From assembly GCA_024364735.1 (NCBI GenBank), contig JAGFNQ010006444.1, positions 64,471-128,470 on the forward strand: DNA of 64,000 nt, in the 5' to 3' direction. The notes under the pieces are model-generated. The model had not been told where the DNA came from, did not search any database, and saw only the letters and a program-made list of their open reading frames with translations. The DNA comes from Boesenbergia rotunda. Lineage: Eukaryota; Streptophyta; Magnoliopsida; Zingiberales; Zingiberaceae. Both the position numbers and the translations under genes were made by a program. This document shows positions 33,380 to 45,600 of the stretch, piece after piece; the stretch's first letter is position 1, and every line of letters begins with the position of its first letter.

Positions 33380-34150
33380 ACGGACCAATATATCGTGGAG
33401 CTAGCTCACCTTTGAGACCAAAACGTTCCACCCCTTCCGTGGGTGAAACTCGAAGGAAAACCTGATCACCCGCAGCAAACTCTATGGGTCTGCGCCTCCA
33501 GTCAGCATAGCTTCCCTAGCGATCCACGCTGCTAATAATTTCCGTCTGACAGTCCGTACTAACTCTGTCTCGTGCTGAACTCTCTGGGGTCCCAGCAGCT
33601 GAGTCTCATCGACCTCATCCCCGAAGGTGGGTGTCCTGCACGTCCTACCGTACAACGCCTCAAACAGTGCCATCTGTATCGCCGAATGAAAGCCGTTGTT
33701 GTAGACGAACCCCACCAAGTGCAACTGGTCCTCCCAACTGCCCCCAAAGTCCATCACACACGAGCGCAGCAAGTCCTCCAGAGTCTGGATAGTACGCTCT
33801 GACTGTCCGTCTGTCTGAGAATGAAAATCTGTGCTGAGACGGGCTCTGTACCCATAGCCCTCTGACACTCAGCCAGAACTGAGATGTAAAGCGCAGATCT
33901 CTATCAGAGATAATACTCAGAGGAACTCCATGCAATCTGACTATCCCCTGCCAATACAACTCTGCTAATCTATCAAGAGAATCTGTCCTCCGGACAGCTA
34001 CGAAGTGAGCAGATTTGGTTAGTCGGTCCACGACCACCAAATCACATCATGACCTCTCCTAGTCCTCGGCCAACCCACTACGAAATTCATAGTGGTGCGT
34101 TCCCACTTCCACTCGGAAATGGGGATCCTCTGGAGGAGTCCAGCAGGTCT
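33380..34150 (-). pseudogene. Ty3/gypsy integrase core and chromodomain-like tail
   Basis: The DDE core survives across two frames: D in VVVDRLTKSAHF and D in IISDRDLRFTSQF (34040 down to 33860), then E in DGQSERTIQTLEDLLRSC (33868-33482 frame). A frameshift near 33860 separates them. Further on, 33480-33380 has a GELAPRYIGPFQI-type motif. About 33160-33060 has VKVGCQYHS..TWELED, a recognisable chromodomain-like end that targets chromoviruses to heterochromatin. Confidence 0.82.
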
Positions 34151-34242
34151 CTAGTGCTCTGCCTTAACCTGCTGACAGATGAGACATCTAGCAACAAAGT
34201 CCGCGACATCCCTCTTCATGTCGTTCCACCAATAGGAACATC

Positions 34243-35169
34243 TCAAATCACGATACATCCGAGTGCTACCCGATGAATAGCAAAACGTGATCGGTGAGCC
34301 TCCTGCAACAACTTCTCTAAGACAGGGTGCGCCTCTGGTACACACAACCTCCCTCGGAAGTATAGAACACCCTCTTCATCACATGTAAAATCCGACTGCA
34401 TTCCTGAAATCGCCTGACTGCCCAGAAACTGAATATGCTGGTCACTGGCCTGAGCCTCTCTGATTCTCGTCCGAATCTCTGACTGAGCCATCAAAGTCGC
34501 TAGCAATCCTCTCTCTGTCCGAGATTGCTTCTCTAACCCCAACTCAGAGAAATTCTGAATCAAATCTGTGACCATCACTCTGTGGCATGCCAAAACAGCT
34601 CTGGGCTTACGACTGAGAGCGTCGGCGACTACATTAGCTTTCCCCGGATGGTAACTAATGGTGCAGTCGTAGTCCTTCAGAAACTCTATCCATCTCCTCT
34701 GTCGAAGATTCAGCTCTCGCTGAGTGAATAGATACTGAAGACTCATGTGGTTCGTGAAAATCTCGGAGGTGATCCCGTAAACATGATGCCTCCAGATCTT
34801 CAGCGCACAAATGATAGCGGTCAACTCTAAGTCGCGAGCGGGGGAGTCCCTCTCATACTCCTTCAGCTGCCGAGAAGCATAAGCAACCACCCGTCTATGC
34901 TGCATGAGTACCGCACCCAATCCCAGGACAGATGCATCAGTATACAGAGTGAAATCATCCTCTCCAGAAGACAGTACTAGAACTGGCGCAGATACAAGCC
35001 TCCGCTTCAGCTCCTGGAAGCTGGTCTCGCAGGTTTCAGACCATACAAACTTCACGCCTTTCCTGGTCAGGCGTGTAAGGGATGATGAAATGCTGGAGAA
35101 GTCTTCGATAACGCGTCGACAATAGCCAGCCGAACCCAGGGAACTGCGCAAATTGGAACGATCACCCAA
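34243..35169 (-). pseudogene. Ty3/gypsy RT C-terminus, RNase H and integrase zinc-finger start
   Basis: A 308-residue ORF. RT thumb (YCRRVIEDFSSISSSLTRL), then RNase H with D78 (FTLYTDAS) and E115 (LELTAI). The third acidic residue, usually in FTDHKSLKY, is N140 here (FTNHMSLQY). DALSRK at 183-188 ends RNase H. Integrase begins near residue 240 and the frame shifts at about 34270-34300; the HHCC end (RDVADFVARCLICQQVKAEH) continues in the frame of 34151-34345. The RT palm with its YVDD box is absent upstream of 35169. Confidence 0.88.
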
Positions 35170-37532
35170 TTCACTTCAAACCCTCCCTAAGTCCTAAATA
35201 AATCCCCGACAAGGTCCTTAATACTTATTCCCATTTCCAATCATAAATTGGAAACGTCTAATATAACCCCGTGGATCCCTAAGGTTCAACCTTCATCTAC
35301 TAACCTACCAAACATCTAACCACAACATCCGCGATATCTTTCCCCATATCGGTCCACCAACGGGAACGCCTCAAGTCTCTATATCTTCCGTATTACCTGC
35401 AAAACACACAAACCCAGAACGGTGAGCCTCACTTGCCTCTTAAGTGAGACAATCAAGGAAGCTCCTTCGTAAATAGGTCAGAAAATTTTCACACCATAGA
35501 AAATGCTAGTACCCTCTTTCGGACATACGTCCGAAAATTCTCGGACTACGAGAACATCCCAGAACCCAGGGGTACCACTGTCCTCAGTACGGCCCAGTGA
35601 CAATGGAATCTCTAACGTTCACATGCCAGAACCTCTGGGCCCGAGACGAGGAGGTAACTAGAATCTCGTCGTCTCTGGTGCCAATAAATCACTACATGGA
35701 CTGGTTTGGGGGTCAGATCGTAACCACCCTTGCTTGACAACCAACGGTCTACCCCTCAAAGCCCGTCCTCGATAACCTCTACGATTACGGTCGAATTTCT
35801 TAGGTGTTACGCAGCAACACCAAATTCACCGCACCACATCCGTTCCTAAATTCTCGATGTATCATCGAGAATATTTAACACGTACGACATGTCTATGAGT
35901 CATGATACCTCATAGGCTAGAACAGCGTCAGATCAGTCGACTAACTGTCGTCTCGTAACCCGATATACTCCAACTCCGCTCTAAAAGGTGATAGAGACAC
36001 AACCTCTTAGGAGTATCCCAAAGTAATCGAAAAGTAATTATTTGTTTCCTGAGTACCGTCCTTAGTGTCTTCACGTAAAGGTAACTCAGTCTCGTAAGTG
36101 ATTTGCATCACTGCACAAACCAGAAGTCCAAAGGTACCTTCTTGGTTATCCAAACCAAGTACGACCGATAATCCCGTAAGTGTCAAGCAACTAGCTCTAC
36201 ACTCCTCCGGATCGGTACAAGTCACATTTGACTGTATTATTTAGGTTATCTAACCAAGTATAATGAATACGAGGTCAAAAGTCCCACGGAACAGGATATA
36301 TCTATCCTCTATCCACTGAAATGATAAACAGTGAATATCATCTCTGCTGCATCCAGCAGGTCATGTCCTCTAAACATGTCATCTAGGATATCTATTACGG
36401 AAAAATATAATCCTAACCGCCCAAAGCTCAATGAGCTAAAGTGGATCAATCCTATGTCGATCGAGCCAACTACGAAACGCAACCTCCAATAGGTTGTCGT
36501 CCGATTTAACCCTAACTTCCCAACTCATCAGTTGGTACCATTGAAGAATCAATATTCTCCACTATACAATCGAATTCACGTGTCATCTGATCATCTCCTT
36601 AGTCAACCTTGACCATAATGGTAATTTGAAAAAAAAGCTTGACTAGGTGTCAATCGAGCTACCTCCAAGTCAATGAATACGCACCCTAACAGTATGGGAA
36701 TCGATATCCAATCTCTCTCGGGAAATATCCATCCAACCTATCCAAGGTAGAGTATACAAAAGTATAAGCGATACTCAAGAGATATATATCTACTATGATA
36801 TACACCAAAATACCACCAAGATATATATCTATGAAAGTCATACTCATTTTCCAGCTATATCGATCTTTTACTATCAGTTATAATATTTAGCTAGTACTAC
36901 CCTTCCTGCATCCATGCAGGTCATGTACTCACTCGTACCCTCTAAGTCACCTAACTCAGCACGAGCGAACCAGAAGTCGAAAACTCCCTGATATAGGAGA
37001 AATCATCACTGTATCGATATGCAGTCTCCATGTCTCACACAATCGATAACTGATACTAGTATACAACTGGTATGGGACAGGAATTCTATAACTTGAATTC
37101 ATTAACCTCCGATAGGTTATTGACAAGTTCGACCCTCGTCTTCCGACCATATATCGGTGCTACTCGAGAATCAACATTCTCTGCATCCTAGACGAGTCGG
37201 CAACATGTCAACCAGTCACCTATAATCGACTCCCAACATGGTCGCAAATAAGATGGATCGACTACATGTCTTCCAGCCCAAAACATATCTACGAGTACCT
37301 ACCGGTCAAGAATATAAGTCGATATACAATCCCATCAAAATAAGGAATGTCGAATGTCTAATACTACAATAGAGAGTAGATACAAAAGAGGTAATTAAGA
37401 CTTGTCATATACCTCGTGTCGTCTGGAGGAGTCCCGTCGCTGCCATGTCCCAATCACGTCCATCGAGAAACGACTTCGGCATAAAATCCGAACAAACACC
37501 CACAAGACCACAAGGTATCTCGAGAACCTGGC
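35170..37532. other. Non-coding interior where gag, protease and RT should be
   Basis: No gag, zinc knuckle or protease motif found in any frame. Two stretches of about 600 bp are diverged direct repeats: AACCTCCAATAGGTTGTCG..AGAATCAATATTCTC near 36480-36555 matches AACCTCCGATAGGTTATTG..GAGAATCAACATTCTC near 37105-37175, and TGCATCCAGCAGGTCATGT near 36350 matches TGCATCCATGCAGGTCATG near 36908. The block looks non-coding and rearranged. Confidence 0.5.
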
Positions 37533-37546
37533 TCTGATACCAAAAA
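37533..37546 (-). other. Primer-binding site, initiator tRNA-Met type
   Basis: Minus strand TGGTATCAGAGCCA begins five bases inside the 5' LTR; it is a canonical PBS. Confidence 0.92.
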
Positions 37547-37547
37547 T

Positions 37548-40543
37548 TGTCACGCCCCGAGGAGCTGCCCGTCCGATACCGACCGGACTGCCACTCCCTC
37601 GTCCGACGGACAATTCAGAAACCTAACCTCTACGACCACCTCAGATAATTGTACCATAGCCTATAGGGCTGGAACAACTATCTGCAATCAACAAAAGCGA
37701 GACGGCGATGAAAGCTGCGTACCGGTACGACTTACGACAAACACAAAGCACAAGGCCTCTATGGCTCACAAAAGTACAACTACACCGTCGTATAAAAGGA
37801 CACGACCAAACACAAATACAACAGCGGAAGAAAATAAAGTAAAAGAACAGAGAATGGGTACCAACAAGTACCACTACAAAGAAAAAGAAACATCCCGGAG
37901 TCATCTCGAAGAAATACGCGAACTAGGACAGGCTGCCGAGCACTCCAGACAATCATCCTGAAATAAAAACAGGGAGCTAACGGGGTGAGTAACAATACTC
38001 AGCGAATATCTCATCAGATATACAAGATAGTCTAGCTAGCAATAGAGTAACAGGCTATCGATTAACACAGGTACATACAGTGGTAGACATAACTGGAATA
38101 GGAATAGAAATACCATACCAATCTAGCTGAGTCGTCGAAACTGACATAAGGGTCTCCTGTATGTACATGTCAATCATATGCAGCATCCAAGTATAACAAA
38201 CACGGGCAAGTGCAAAAGATTCGTATGCACATGGTGCAATGACATGGTCACCTCTGTCGCCGGTCGGACATCGTCAGCTACGTACGGGAGGAAGCTGAGC
38301 GGAGGCCACCCTCCTGCGTAGAGCTGTGACTGCCGTCCGTACTCTGCCGCTGCTAATCCTGAGCAACCGAGTAGACGGTATGCTGTCGGTGTAACACCCC
38401 TACTCCATGACCTATCCTGGCGATATCATAACAGCCCCAGGCCAAAACCTATCCTGGCGATATCTATATCTGCCCCAGGCCATCACCTATCCTGGCTATA
38501 TCAATAACAGCCCCAGGCCAAAACCTATCCTGGCGGTATCTATATCCGCCCCAGGCCATCACCTATCCTGGCTATATCGATAACAACCCCAGGCCAAAAC
38601 CTATCCTGGCGGTATCTATATCAGCCCCAGGCCATCACCTATCCTGGCTATATCACTATCAGCCCCAGGCCATCTCTGGAGGATATCTCTATCTGAGTGT
38701 TAACACCTACCCCATGTATACAAATGGGGGAGAGATCTCTCTCTCTCTCAACTCCTTAGTATATGGGCTACTCAAGGAGGGACATCTGCCTGCTACCACG
38801 CTCCGATTCACTAACCCATGAGTGCATGAGCGGAGCAGCACAGAGCACACTACCCATACTCCGTCAACCACTAACCTATGAGTGGTCATATGGATAGGTC
38901 AGTATGACTGTCGACCTGACTCACCCATAAGGGGTCCCTGATCGACAGTGATGCACAGTGCACGATGATGCATGACTCTGGTCAAACAGCATCCACTATC
39001 TAATCCACCTATATCAACATGATATGCAAGGATCATAAGTAATGCACCATAGCCTAGATCCTAATGGTGTAGGTATCACATGCTAGGTATATTCTAAACA
39101 GTATCAGCAAAGGTAGAGCAGGTATAAAATACTACATTACCCTACCGCTAAACATAGCATATCAAGCATATCTGCTAGGACTAATCTAAAAGATAAGTCA
39201 GAGATACCCGCCTCCGATGTAGAAATCCAAACGTGAAGAGAACCCTCGTCTGAAATAATATCAGCCGCAACAAGTGAAACCCAATCAATGTCCTGCATCC
39301 AAAAATAAATAACAAGTACAACTTAGCTATTTATACAATTTATTGAATGACCTACCCCAACCAACCAAGGTTGGGTTCAGATTAGATCTAACTCAAATCT
39401 AACCCAATCAACCCAAGTTGGGTTCAGATTAGGTCTAACCTAAGTCCCAAAACAAAGTTGGCACTAACCTCCACTCTTCTAAGAATCCACTCACAGTATC
39501 ACACTATAGTATCAAACCGATCAAAATTCCTTCATCCAATCATACACAGATCCAGCAACATATCATTCACATCGGTATCAACTATCATCCAAGAACATGA
39601 CAACAGAACTCAAACAGAAATAGCAACAACCACCCTAGATTCAAATCCCATTCAAATCAAATCCTAATCTGCATCATGAATAAAACAAGAACTCGAAGTC
39701 AACATCCAGAACTTCACAAACCGGTCACACACACCAATTCGAATCCAAAAGCATCAATCAAAAATCCAACTCTAACCATCCTAATCACAAGATTTGCATA
39801 CGCAACCAAGGATCAAGAACTGGAACAACTCAGGGAAATCAAATCCTCCCAAAAACTCAAGATCAGCAATCCAAACCACCCTTCAAATCCAAGCTAATCT
39901 ATCAACATATAGATCACAGGGCCTCCTTACAAGCATAATCCAAATCCAACACTTCATACCTGAATAGAAGCGAGCAAGTTCCCTTTTGCCCTAGATCGCC
40001 GACCTATGGCTGGAATGCACCGCTCCGTCAGCCAAGAGATCAGACGAACTTTGCTAGCTTCGATCGGTTGAACCAGAGCAAAGAACCCTGGGACTCGCGT
40101 GATCAGAAGCAATGAATCGCGTCGGGCAGTCACTCCGAAGATCATCAACCAAAAGGGAAAGGCGCGAGTGGTGAGGGAAAAGAGAGAGTCGATCGAGTGG
40201 CTTCGGCAACTAGATCGGTAACGTTGGCTTGCGCTCTCGGCAATCGAGCGAGGAGTTGATGCGAGGGCGCGAGAGAGAATCGGGGAAGAGGGCGATCGCG
40301 TGGACGGGAGGATAAGGAATCGAGAGGTGGGGTGGAGTCGGCAGAGAAAAGGGTTTTCGGTCGAACCCTAATGCGGCTGAAAGAGAAAAGAAAAAGGAAT
40401 TTTTAAGTGAGGTAGCATTTGCAATTAAGCCCAAGGAGTTTAGTTAATTACAATGTCCTCCTAAATTTTAGTCTTTGCCATCTTTTCCCCATGAAATTTC
40501 AAAATATTAACCAAATAGCCCTTCAAGTATCCGTATTTTAACA
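37548..40543 (-). repeat. 5' LTR of the Ty3/gypsy element
   Basis: The same ends as the 3' LTR and few differences over 3 kb (for example ACCATCTGAAATCAGC versus ACTATCTGCAATCAAC). It is followed on the minus strand by the PBS. Confidence 0.95.
38405..38685. repeat. CCTATCCTGG tandem array in the 5' LTR
   Basis: The counterpart of 30810-31100, with units ACCTATCCTGGCGGTATCTA and CAGCCCCAGGCC. Copy number is the same or nearly so, but units differ between the LTRs more than the rest of the LTR does, consistent with faster turnover. Confidence 0.88.
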
Positions 40544-41307
40544 ATTTGTGACCGGGTTACCTCCTTTTTTGTCATGCAACGATAGGATGGAGTTTTGACA
40601 CGCATGGTTGATGCATTTTGTTGACATGCATGTTTGTTGATACTATGTTATCTTGTATGTTTTCATATTGTTTTATGCATGTTTTGGTGTCCTCTATTTT
40701 CTGGAGACTGTATATCGTTGTTATTTGTTGCTTCTTATATCTTTATGATGTCATGCAATTGTCTACTCATATACCCGCAGAGTCCGCTCGGACTCACCAC
40801 CCCTGCTTCCTATTTTTGTTTCAAGTAGTAGGTAGATGCACTACTTGGAGCCAGAAGAGGATCCAGTTACTAGTCCCACCGGGTTGATTCATATTGGAGT
40901 TTATTTCCGTATTTAGTTTATTATCGCAGTACTTTATTTCTGCGTTTACGTTATTTTCGCATTTTATTTCATGAACTGATATTTGTTTTATTAGTCCGAT
41001 ATTGACGTAGTAAAGGTATGTTCATTTTTGGACTGATGTTGGGGTTTGTCGGTACTTCGGACTTTCCATTAGCTTTATTTCTGCTAAAAGTCAATAATGT
41101 TTTGGAATGTTTAAGCTTAGTTTATCATTATCATGTATATTGATATAAACTGCGTGGTTGTGTATTTATTTTATAGTTTTGATGGCTGAGTTATCTTATG
41201 TGCCGATAGATTATGTATTATTTGTCTCAACTTATCCGCCGTACAGGGGAGATGCTGCATGATTTTCGAGTAAACATGTGTCTCTGGGGGCGTGACACAT
41301 CCTCTAC
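40544..41307 (+). mobile_element. 3' part of another Ty3/gypsy LTR
   Basis: It ends GGGGGCGTGACA at 41307. Features in order match the end of the LTR at 59694-62794: GGACTCACCACC, a TATTTTTGTTTC segment, then CGCCGTACAGGGGAGATGCTG, then the GGGCGTGACA end. It abuts the 5' LTR at 40543 with no gap, in the opposite orientation. No PBS follows, so it ends as a bare LTR fragment. Confidence 0.8.
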
Positions 41308-41870
41308 TTTTGAACATTCCCAAAGCAAGCCAAATAAGAAAGAGGAAGTGACAAAATTAGGATTATAAATGAATTAAATATTCGTGAATAAGTTCGAGGT
41401 TCAACTTGATAAAAACTAATTTATGACAGTTCAATATAACAAACTTTGAATATATTTATCTTCAATTCGTTAATATTCATGAGCAGATGAATAATTCGGT
41501 TTGGCTTATATTATCAAATTCAACCACCAATCAAAATAGTTTAAACAATCAAACAAACTTATATTGAGAACTTGATAACATAACATGTAAAAGAACCGAA
41601 ACTGAAGCCAAGCTTGAATCAAATTTAAACTTGTAAAAAAGAAACTACTTCAAACTTGAACATATGGATTGGTTACTTTTAAATTCAATTTGGCTTGGTT
41701 CTGTTACCTTATCGAATAAGGTCGAACACAATAAAACTTAACTCGACTTGTTTATAGCACAAGATTTCTGTTATAAATTGTCCTAATTAATTTGTCAGCT
41801 AAAATTTAGTGAGAAAACCAAAGAGAAGAAATTAAAAGGAAAAAAATAATACAATAGATTTAGAATACAT
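41308..41870. other. A/T-rich spacer
   Basis: No gene recognised. If the remorin-like exon is genuine, this would be its intron start, but no second exon follows before the retroelement at 41307. Confidence 0.4.
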
Positions 41871-41883
41871 AAGGGAGCTCACT

Positions 41884-42072
41884 TTCAACTATGGAGAGAG
41901 CCTTGGAATCGTCAGGCTTCTCCTCCTTCAGCAGCGACGGCGGCGGTGGTGCAACTGGGGGTTTCTCCTCTGCGGCGTCCTTTACTTCCTTAGTAGCTGG
42001 CGGCTGTGGAGATGCTAGAGGTGTCTCCGGCGCCGTCTCTACCTCAGCCTTGCTCGGCTCCCCCTCTCCCAT
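41884..42072 (-). pseudogene. Remorin-like first exon, orphan
   Basis: 63 residues from MGEGEPSKAEVE to DDSKALSIVE. Acidic, proline-rich N-termini ending in EEKPDDSKAL.IVE are typical of plant remorins, membrane-raft scaffold proteins. A GTGAGC donor follows at about 41883-41878. The conserved coiled-coil C-terminal exons (AWEESEKSK-type) are not found anywhere to the left, where retroelements lie. The exon is either a truncated gene or a first exon with a very distant rest. Identification rests on the N-terminus only. Confidence 0.5.
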
Positions 42073-42237
42073 TTGATGATGAAGAGAGGCGCCAATGATG
42101 AAGACTGGACAATGTGCCGCTTGATTCGTGCAGGAGAATTTTGCATTTTGGGATAAAGAAAATAGTGGGAATACCCCTTTTCCCCTTGCTTTTTCAAATC
42201 TTTTTTTGGCAAAAACAAAAAAGACGTCCCGTGTTAA

Positions 42238-42796
42238 CGGTTAATTGGAGAAAACTCCCCAATCTCAAATTGACCTTTGCATGTACTCCTCACTTGATAA
42301 ATTCTTTACATTCACTTCCTGATAGGTTAAGTATAAAAGAGTGAAAACTCAGTATACATTCTAAAGATTTCAGTATAAATTATTTGAGATTGAGTACTAA
42401 TTTAAGAAATTTGAGTATAAAGTTTTGGTGACCCCTTGTGAAAATCTTGATATGGTGGATGCAACCCGACATACTCAAATTTCTAAATTTTATACTCAAA
42501 TTTTTTCAAATAATACTCAATCTAAATCAATTCGTACTTAAATGTTTACAATGTGTACTAAAATTTTTACTAAATATTGAAATAATGTATACTCAAATTT
42601 TTTTCAAATAGTACTTAAATTTCTTAAATTAGTACTCAAATCTTAAAATGTATACTGAATTTTTATTCTTTTATACTGAAAAAAATAACACACAAAGCTG
42701 TCTTGTCAATCCTATTAGGGAGTGCATGCAAAGAAATTTTGAGTTGGGGAGTGCATGCAAAGCCCAATTTGATATTGGGGAGTTTTCTCCCATTAA
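42238..42796. mobile_element. MITE of about 560 bp with 10-bp target duplication
   Basis: The direct repeat CCCGTGTTAA lies at 42228-42237 and 42797-42806. The ends are inverted repeats: GGAGAAAACTCCCCAAT on the left, ATTGGGGAGTTTTCTCC on the right, extending with TTTGCATG repeats for over 100 bp. The interior is A/T-rich with a central inverted run of TATACTCAAATTT. A 9-11-bp duplication and long TIRs suit a Mutator-like MITE. No coding capacity. A partial copy lies at 29768-29954. Confidence 0.88.
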
Positions 42797-42806
42797 CCCG
42801 TGTTAA

Positions 42807-43345
42807 ACGTTATATTTCTGAATATTTTCCCCCACAAATTCGAACTTCTAGAAGAAAATCTGAAACGGATTAATTTATTAGAGGATTTTTTAAATTTCTA
42901 TATTTAAACGGAAACGGAAATAAGAATGTCATTCACATCTTCAAATCCGCCCCGATAAAATAAGATGGAGTACTAGAATGAGAATAGAGAGGAAGATTCT
43001 TGATTAATTCGGTAAATATTAAATGAAAATATATCTTTTTAAATTTATTCTCAAATATGAGAAGTGTAGATGGGGATGAAGACGGGATTTAATTTCTGGT
43101 ACTAGGAATAGAAATTCTCTTATTATATATAATCGGAGACGGAGGCGAGAATGGAGATATAATTCAAGGGCATGGATGAAAATGAATAATTCATCCCTCC
43201 TCCACTCATTACCATTCCTAATCATACGGGCACCTTCACTTTATATTTTATCTAAAAATACTTTAACTTCTAGTTAGTTACTAACTACTATAATATATAA
43301 TAAAATATAATAAAATATATCATTTCATTCTAATCCAAATTATTA
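42807..43345. other. Spacer
   Basis: A/T-rich DNA with no gene. GAATGAGAATAG- and GAGAATGGAG-type purine runs near 42970-43160 look like a relic of another non-autonomous element. Confidence 0.35.
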
Positions 43346-44289
43346 TGAAGGTGGTCGTTAGTCGGTAAGAGAGGGATGAATTATCCCTAAAAAAATAGGA
43401 TTATCTTTTGTTCTTGTTCAACAAAGATGTCAGTTAATTAAAAAAAACTAAGCATAACATATACAAAACTATAATAGAAATAAAAGAGGCACACAAATAT
43501 TTACTTGGTTGTAACCAGGATGACTGCTAATCAAAGGCAAGTATAGTCCAGATCTCCTGAATAACTTCTTCGGGTGGAGAAGCCTCTTATACAACAAAAA
43601 GCTCAAAAAACAGAAAAGATTACAATGAATTCGTTTGCAATGATTGTTGCTTTGGAACTGAGCTCTGGGAGTTTATTTATAGCCCCGAAAAATTTTATCT
43701 TGATGTTGACGTGGCACAATAGGGGCACCGAAGTGGTTGAGGGCGCCTGACACGTGGTCTCAAAGTTTATCCGTTACACAACGTTCGCAAACGACTGTCT
43801 TGGGATAAAATCTCTTTTGGGGAGCCTGTATGTTCTGGGGCGACTGCATACTCTAGGGCGCCCGAGAGCACATGGGCGCTCGAGAGCTCGAGCGCCCTTA
43901 TGCATAGGGGCACGCGAGTGACTTTGGTCAACATTTTGCTGACCAGTTCTCTGGTAGGTCTTCGTGGGTGATTTCGAGCCTTACAGAGTCGGGCTCATCT
44001 GAACCCTCCTCTGGTCTTCTCCTCAAGCGTGCTTCCGCCCGACTTCTCGCCCCTCAAACGTTGCGCGCATCCTTCTCGCTTCACCGACGTACTCTTCCAC
44101 AGACCTCCGCGTCCCTCGGATGCACTGAGCCCGTCGGCTCCCTTCCCGTGTCATCCTTCTCAACCGCTGTGTCTTCTACCCGACTTCCTGCGCTCCTAAA
44201 CTCCTGCACACTTAGACACAGGGATCAAAAATCAACATGACCTAACTTGACTCGATTGACCATATTAAAACCAACCTAGGGTACTTCCA
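43346..44289 (-). repeat. 3' LTR of the second copia element
   Basis: On the plus strand TGAAGGTGG to TACTTCCA. It includes GGGCGCCCGAG-type repeats at 43830-43915 and a GC-rich block at 43970-44200. The minus-strand PPT lies at 44290-44305. Confidence 0.88.
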
Positions 44290-44305
44290 ATCTCTCCCTT
44301 TTTGA

Positions 44306-45600
44306 TGTGCATCAACCCGAGTTAAGTTAGGATAAACGAGCATAAAAAAGTAGAAATGAATAAATTAAAATGTAAGTACCAAATTTTTTTTGAAATTAAG
44401 TCTACCCCTTAACTTAATCCTATTTCTCCCCCTATGATCACATCAAAAACATAAAACATGTTAAGGCAAAATTTTTGAAACTTTTTGAAAAGATTTTTAA
44501 CATGATAAATAGTTTTTAGAAAATCTAATTTTTTAAATTTTGCTCAAAAATTAATTTTTAACATGTAAAGTCTAATTTTGTAAAAATAATTTTTAAAAAT
44601 TTATTTTTATTCAAAAATTTATCAAATTTTTATTTAAGTTTGAAGTTTTGTAGAATTATCTCCAGAAAAATTGTCAAAGTGGAAAAAAATTCTAACATTT
44701 TGAAAATTAATTTTGAATAATGTTAATAATTTAGAAAAATAATTTTAAATATTAATTTCATCATTAAATACATTTGGAAATTTTTCTCAAGGCTTAGAAG
44801 ATAATCAACAGATCCTGAAAAATCGGATTCGATGAAATTAATTTTTAAACTATTTTTAAAATTTAAAATCGTATTTTTGAATAAAAATCATAATAAATAT
44901 GTTTATTTGTTAAAAATTTTGAAAAAAAATTGTAGATTGGAAAAAGCAAATTCTATCATGAAAAAAATATTAAACTAATTTTTCTACAAATAATATCTTT
45001 AAAAAAAATCATCAAGATCAAGAATTAATTATAAGAAAATTAATCTCTACTTGACCCAAAAACAATTAATAGTTTATGACAGATTTTGAGACCCAATATA
45101 AATTTTTACAAACTTAATTTTGCCTCCATAAAATTTAAAATACCAATTAAGTTTTTCAAAATATCTAATTTTTAAATTTTGAGAACAATTTTAACGTGCA
45201 TGGTAATTTTTCAATTTGAGACTTCAAATTTTATTTTCAAATTTGTACTTATCAAACATTTCCAGTGGACAAGAAGATGATAATTGTTTTCTTAGTTCTA
45301 TATTTTTATTTTTTAATTTACAAATCGACTTCAACATAGCTTTTATACCTGAGTAGAGTTGATCAGGAAGTAGAAAACATACCTAACTTATCATATCTCT
45401 TCTGAAGTCCAACGCTCCCCTTTCGTTGCTACTATCTTCTAACATGGCTTCTCCTTCATCGATGCTCTCTTTTTCTTGATGTGAAGCCATCAGCACCAGT
45501 CCGACGTGTTTCTCGAGATCTTAATCTTATGATGAGGACTCATCCTATATTGCCTTTAGGTTGTGGACTTTTGACTTCGTTGTCCCTTTTCCTTTGTTCT
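44306..45600. other. A/T-rich non-coding interior of the copia element
   Basis: Long runs of AAAATTTTT-type sequence and no conserved domain. It stands in place of pol. Confidence 0.6.

Larger units (their letters stand above)
29955..40543 (-). mobile_element. Ty3/gypsy chromovirus-type element (Tekay/Del-like), 10.6 kb, defective
   Basis: Two LTRs of 2996 bp (29955-32950 and 37548-40543) flank a 4.6 kb interior. On the minus strand the 5' LTR is followed by a PBS, then non-coding DNA where gag should be, then part of RT, RNase H, integrase and a chromodomain-like tail, then PPT and 3' LTR. Frameshifts break pol. Flanks are GTACT on the left and ATTTG on the right, so there is no target duplication. 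LTR length, PBS and the chromodomain-like segment fit the Tekay clade. The LTRs are very similar, so the copy is young even though it is dead. Confidence 0.93.

Noticed and set aside
43968..44240. 90-residue ORF repeated at 47117-47398
   Set aside because: It lies in the LTR pair of the copia element and the reading frame is not conserved between the two LTRs.
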